DNA of 33,181 bases, taken from NCBI GenBank assembly GCA_015657535.1, contig JADHZB010000258.1:1-33181 (forward strand). Direction: 5' to 3'. The position numbers and the translations under genes were made by a program. Under the pieces are notes generated by a model, which was given only the letters and a program-made list of their open reading frames with translations, ran no database searches and was not told where the DNA came from. This document shows, in pieces, positions 32,793-33,181 of the stretch. Every line of letters begins with the position of its first letter. Position 1 is the first letter of the stretch. This stretch comes from Nephromyces sp. MM_2019. Its lineage: Eukaryota; Apicomplexa; Aconoidasida; Nephromycida.

Positions 32793-33181
32793 GATTTACG
32801 TGGATACACAGTTTTACTTTATAATTCATTTTAAACAAAACTTTTAGCATTTTGATTTTTCTTTAATTTAAAAAAAAAAATATTCTTCATAATAAATAAA
32901 AAATATACAATGTGTGTGAACTAGGTATCTACACACATACAAATAGTTATGTTCGCATCAAAACTTTATGATAGCGATAATACACACATAACATAGAATG
33001 TGTACGTATGTTTGTGTATGCAAAAAGAATCTAAGCTTAAAAAAAATATATTTATAGATAATATGTAAAATGATATATATAATTTACGAATTTAAGAAAT
33101 TGTATACTCGAATAAATGTCTAGATTTCAAGACTATAATTTTATTTATATATAATTATATATAGTATATAATATATAATTC

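Larger units (their letters stand above)
31684..33181. other. Right flank: tandem repeats then AT-rich DNA
   Basis: After the TLDc stop come two tandem arrays (31733-31830 and 31831-32010), AC-rich degenerate repeats to about 32170, and AT-rich DNA. A short ATG frame at 32341 (MADVLSTFCIGT) followed by a GTATGT-like donor and an open stretch GEIYTQKAQINF at 32637-32675 look exon-like, but their splice phases do not match, so no gene is called. Confidence 0.5.

Noticed and set aside
1..33181. tRNA, rRNA or mobile-element genes
   Set aside because: No cloverleaf-like sequence, conserved rRNA block, transposase or terminal repeats were recognised by eye; a covariance-model scan would be needed to exclude small RNAs.

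Overview
The window is nuclear DNA of an intron-rich, strongly AT-rich unicellular eukaryote. The best guess is an apicomplexan of piroplasm-like gene style. The main reasons are an ApiAP2 (AP2-domain) transcription factor, short multi-exon genes with GT...AG introns (many about 60-120 nt), and the AT-rich non-coding DNA. The species cannot be named from the sequence. All gene models were assembled by hand from reading frames, splice phases and family resemblance; each multi-exon model closes in frame.

Left part (1-12.9 kb): four minus-strand genes in a row. They are a PfkB-type ribokinase (398-1907), a tiny TOM7-like mitochondrial import protein hidden in two exons (2722-3391), the 18S rRNA dimethyladenosine transferase DIM1/DIMT1 (4655-6967) and a triple CCCH zinc-finger protein (8583-9932). 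The spacers are long, AT-rich and full of TG/AC microsatellite DNA, which even enters the ribokinase coding sequence. About 3 kb between the CCCH gene and the next gene holds only weak exon-like fragments.

Central part (12.97-23.4 kb): compact and almost free of microsatellites. It contains EMC5 (+, 12970-13672), the large subunit of TFIIF (RAP74-like, +, 13 exons, 14366-16638), an ApiAP2 factor (-, 17059 to about 19.74 kb, N-terminus unresolved, convergent with TFIIF) and the NAD(P)HX epimerase NAXE (+, 21360-23399).

Right part (23.4-33.2 kb): after a 2.2 kb spacer with a C-rich island of uncertain nature lies one 18-exon plus-strand gene (25583-31683). It encodes a 470-residue protein with a PH/GRAM-like N-terminal half and a C-terminal TLDc domain. 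Its introns are swollen with tandem CA-type repeats that switch to TG-type near the 3' end. The 3' flank carries 25-bp and 26-bp tandem repeats.

The genes are housekeeping functions (sugar phosphorylation, mitochondrial import, ribosome maturation, mRNA-binding control, ER membrane insertion, Pol II initiation, nucleotide repair, oxidative-stress or V-ATPase-type TLDc function) and do not form one pathway. The main points of interest are the microsatellite compartments, a repeated palindromic motif, and the small or unresolved genes that simple ORF calling misses.
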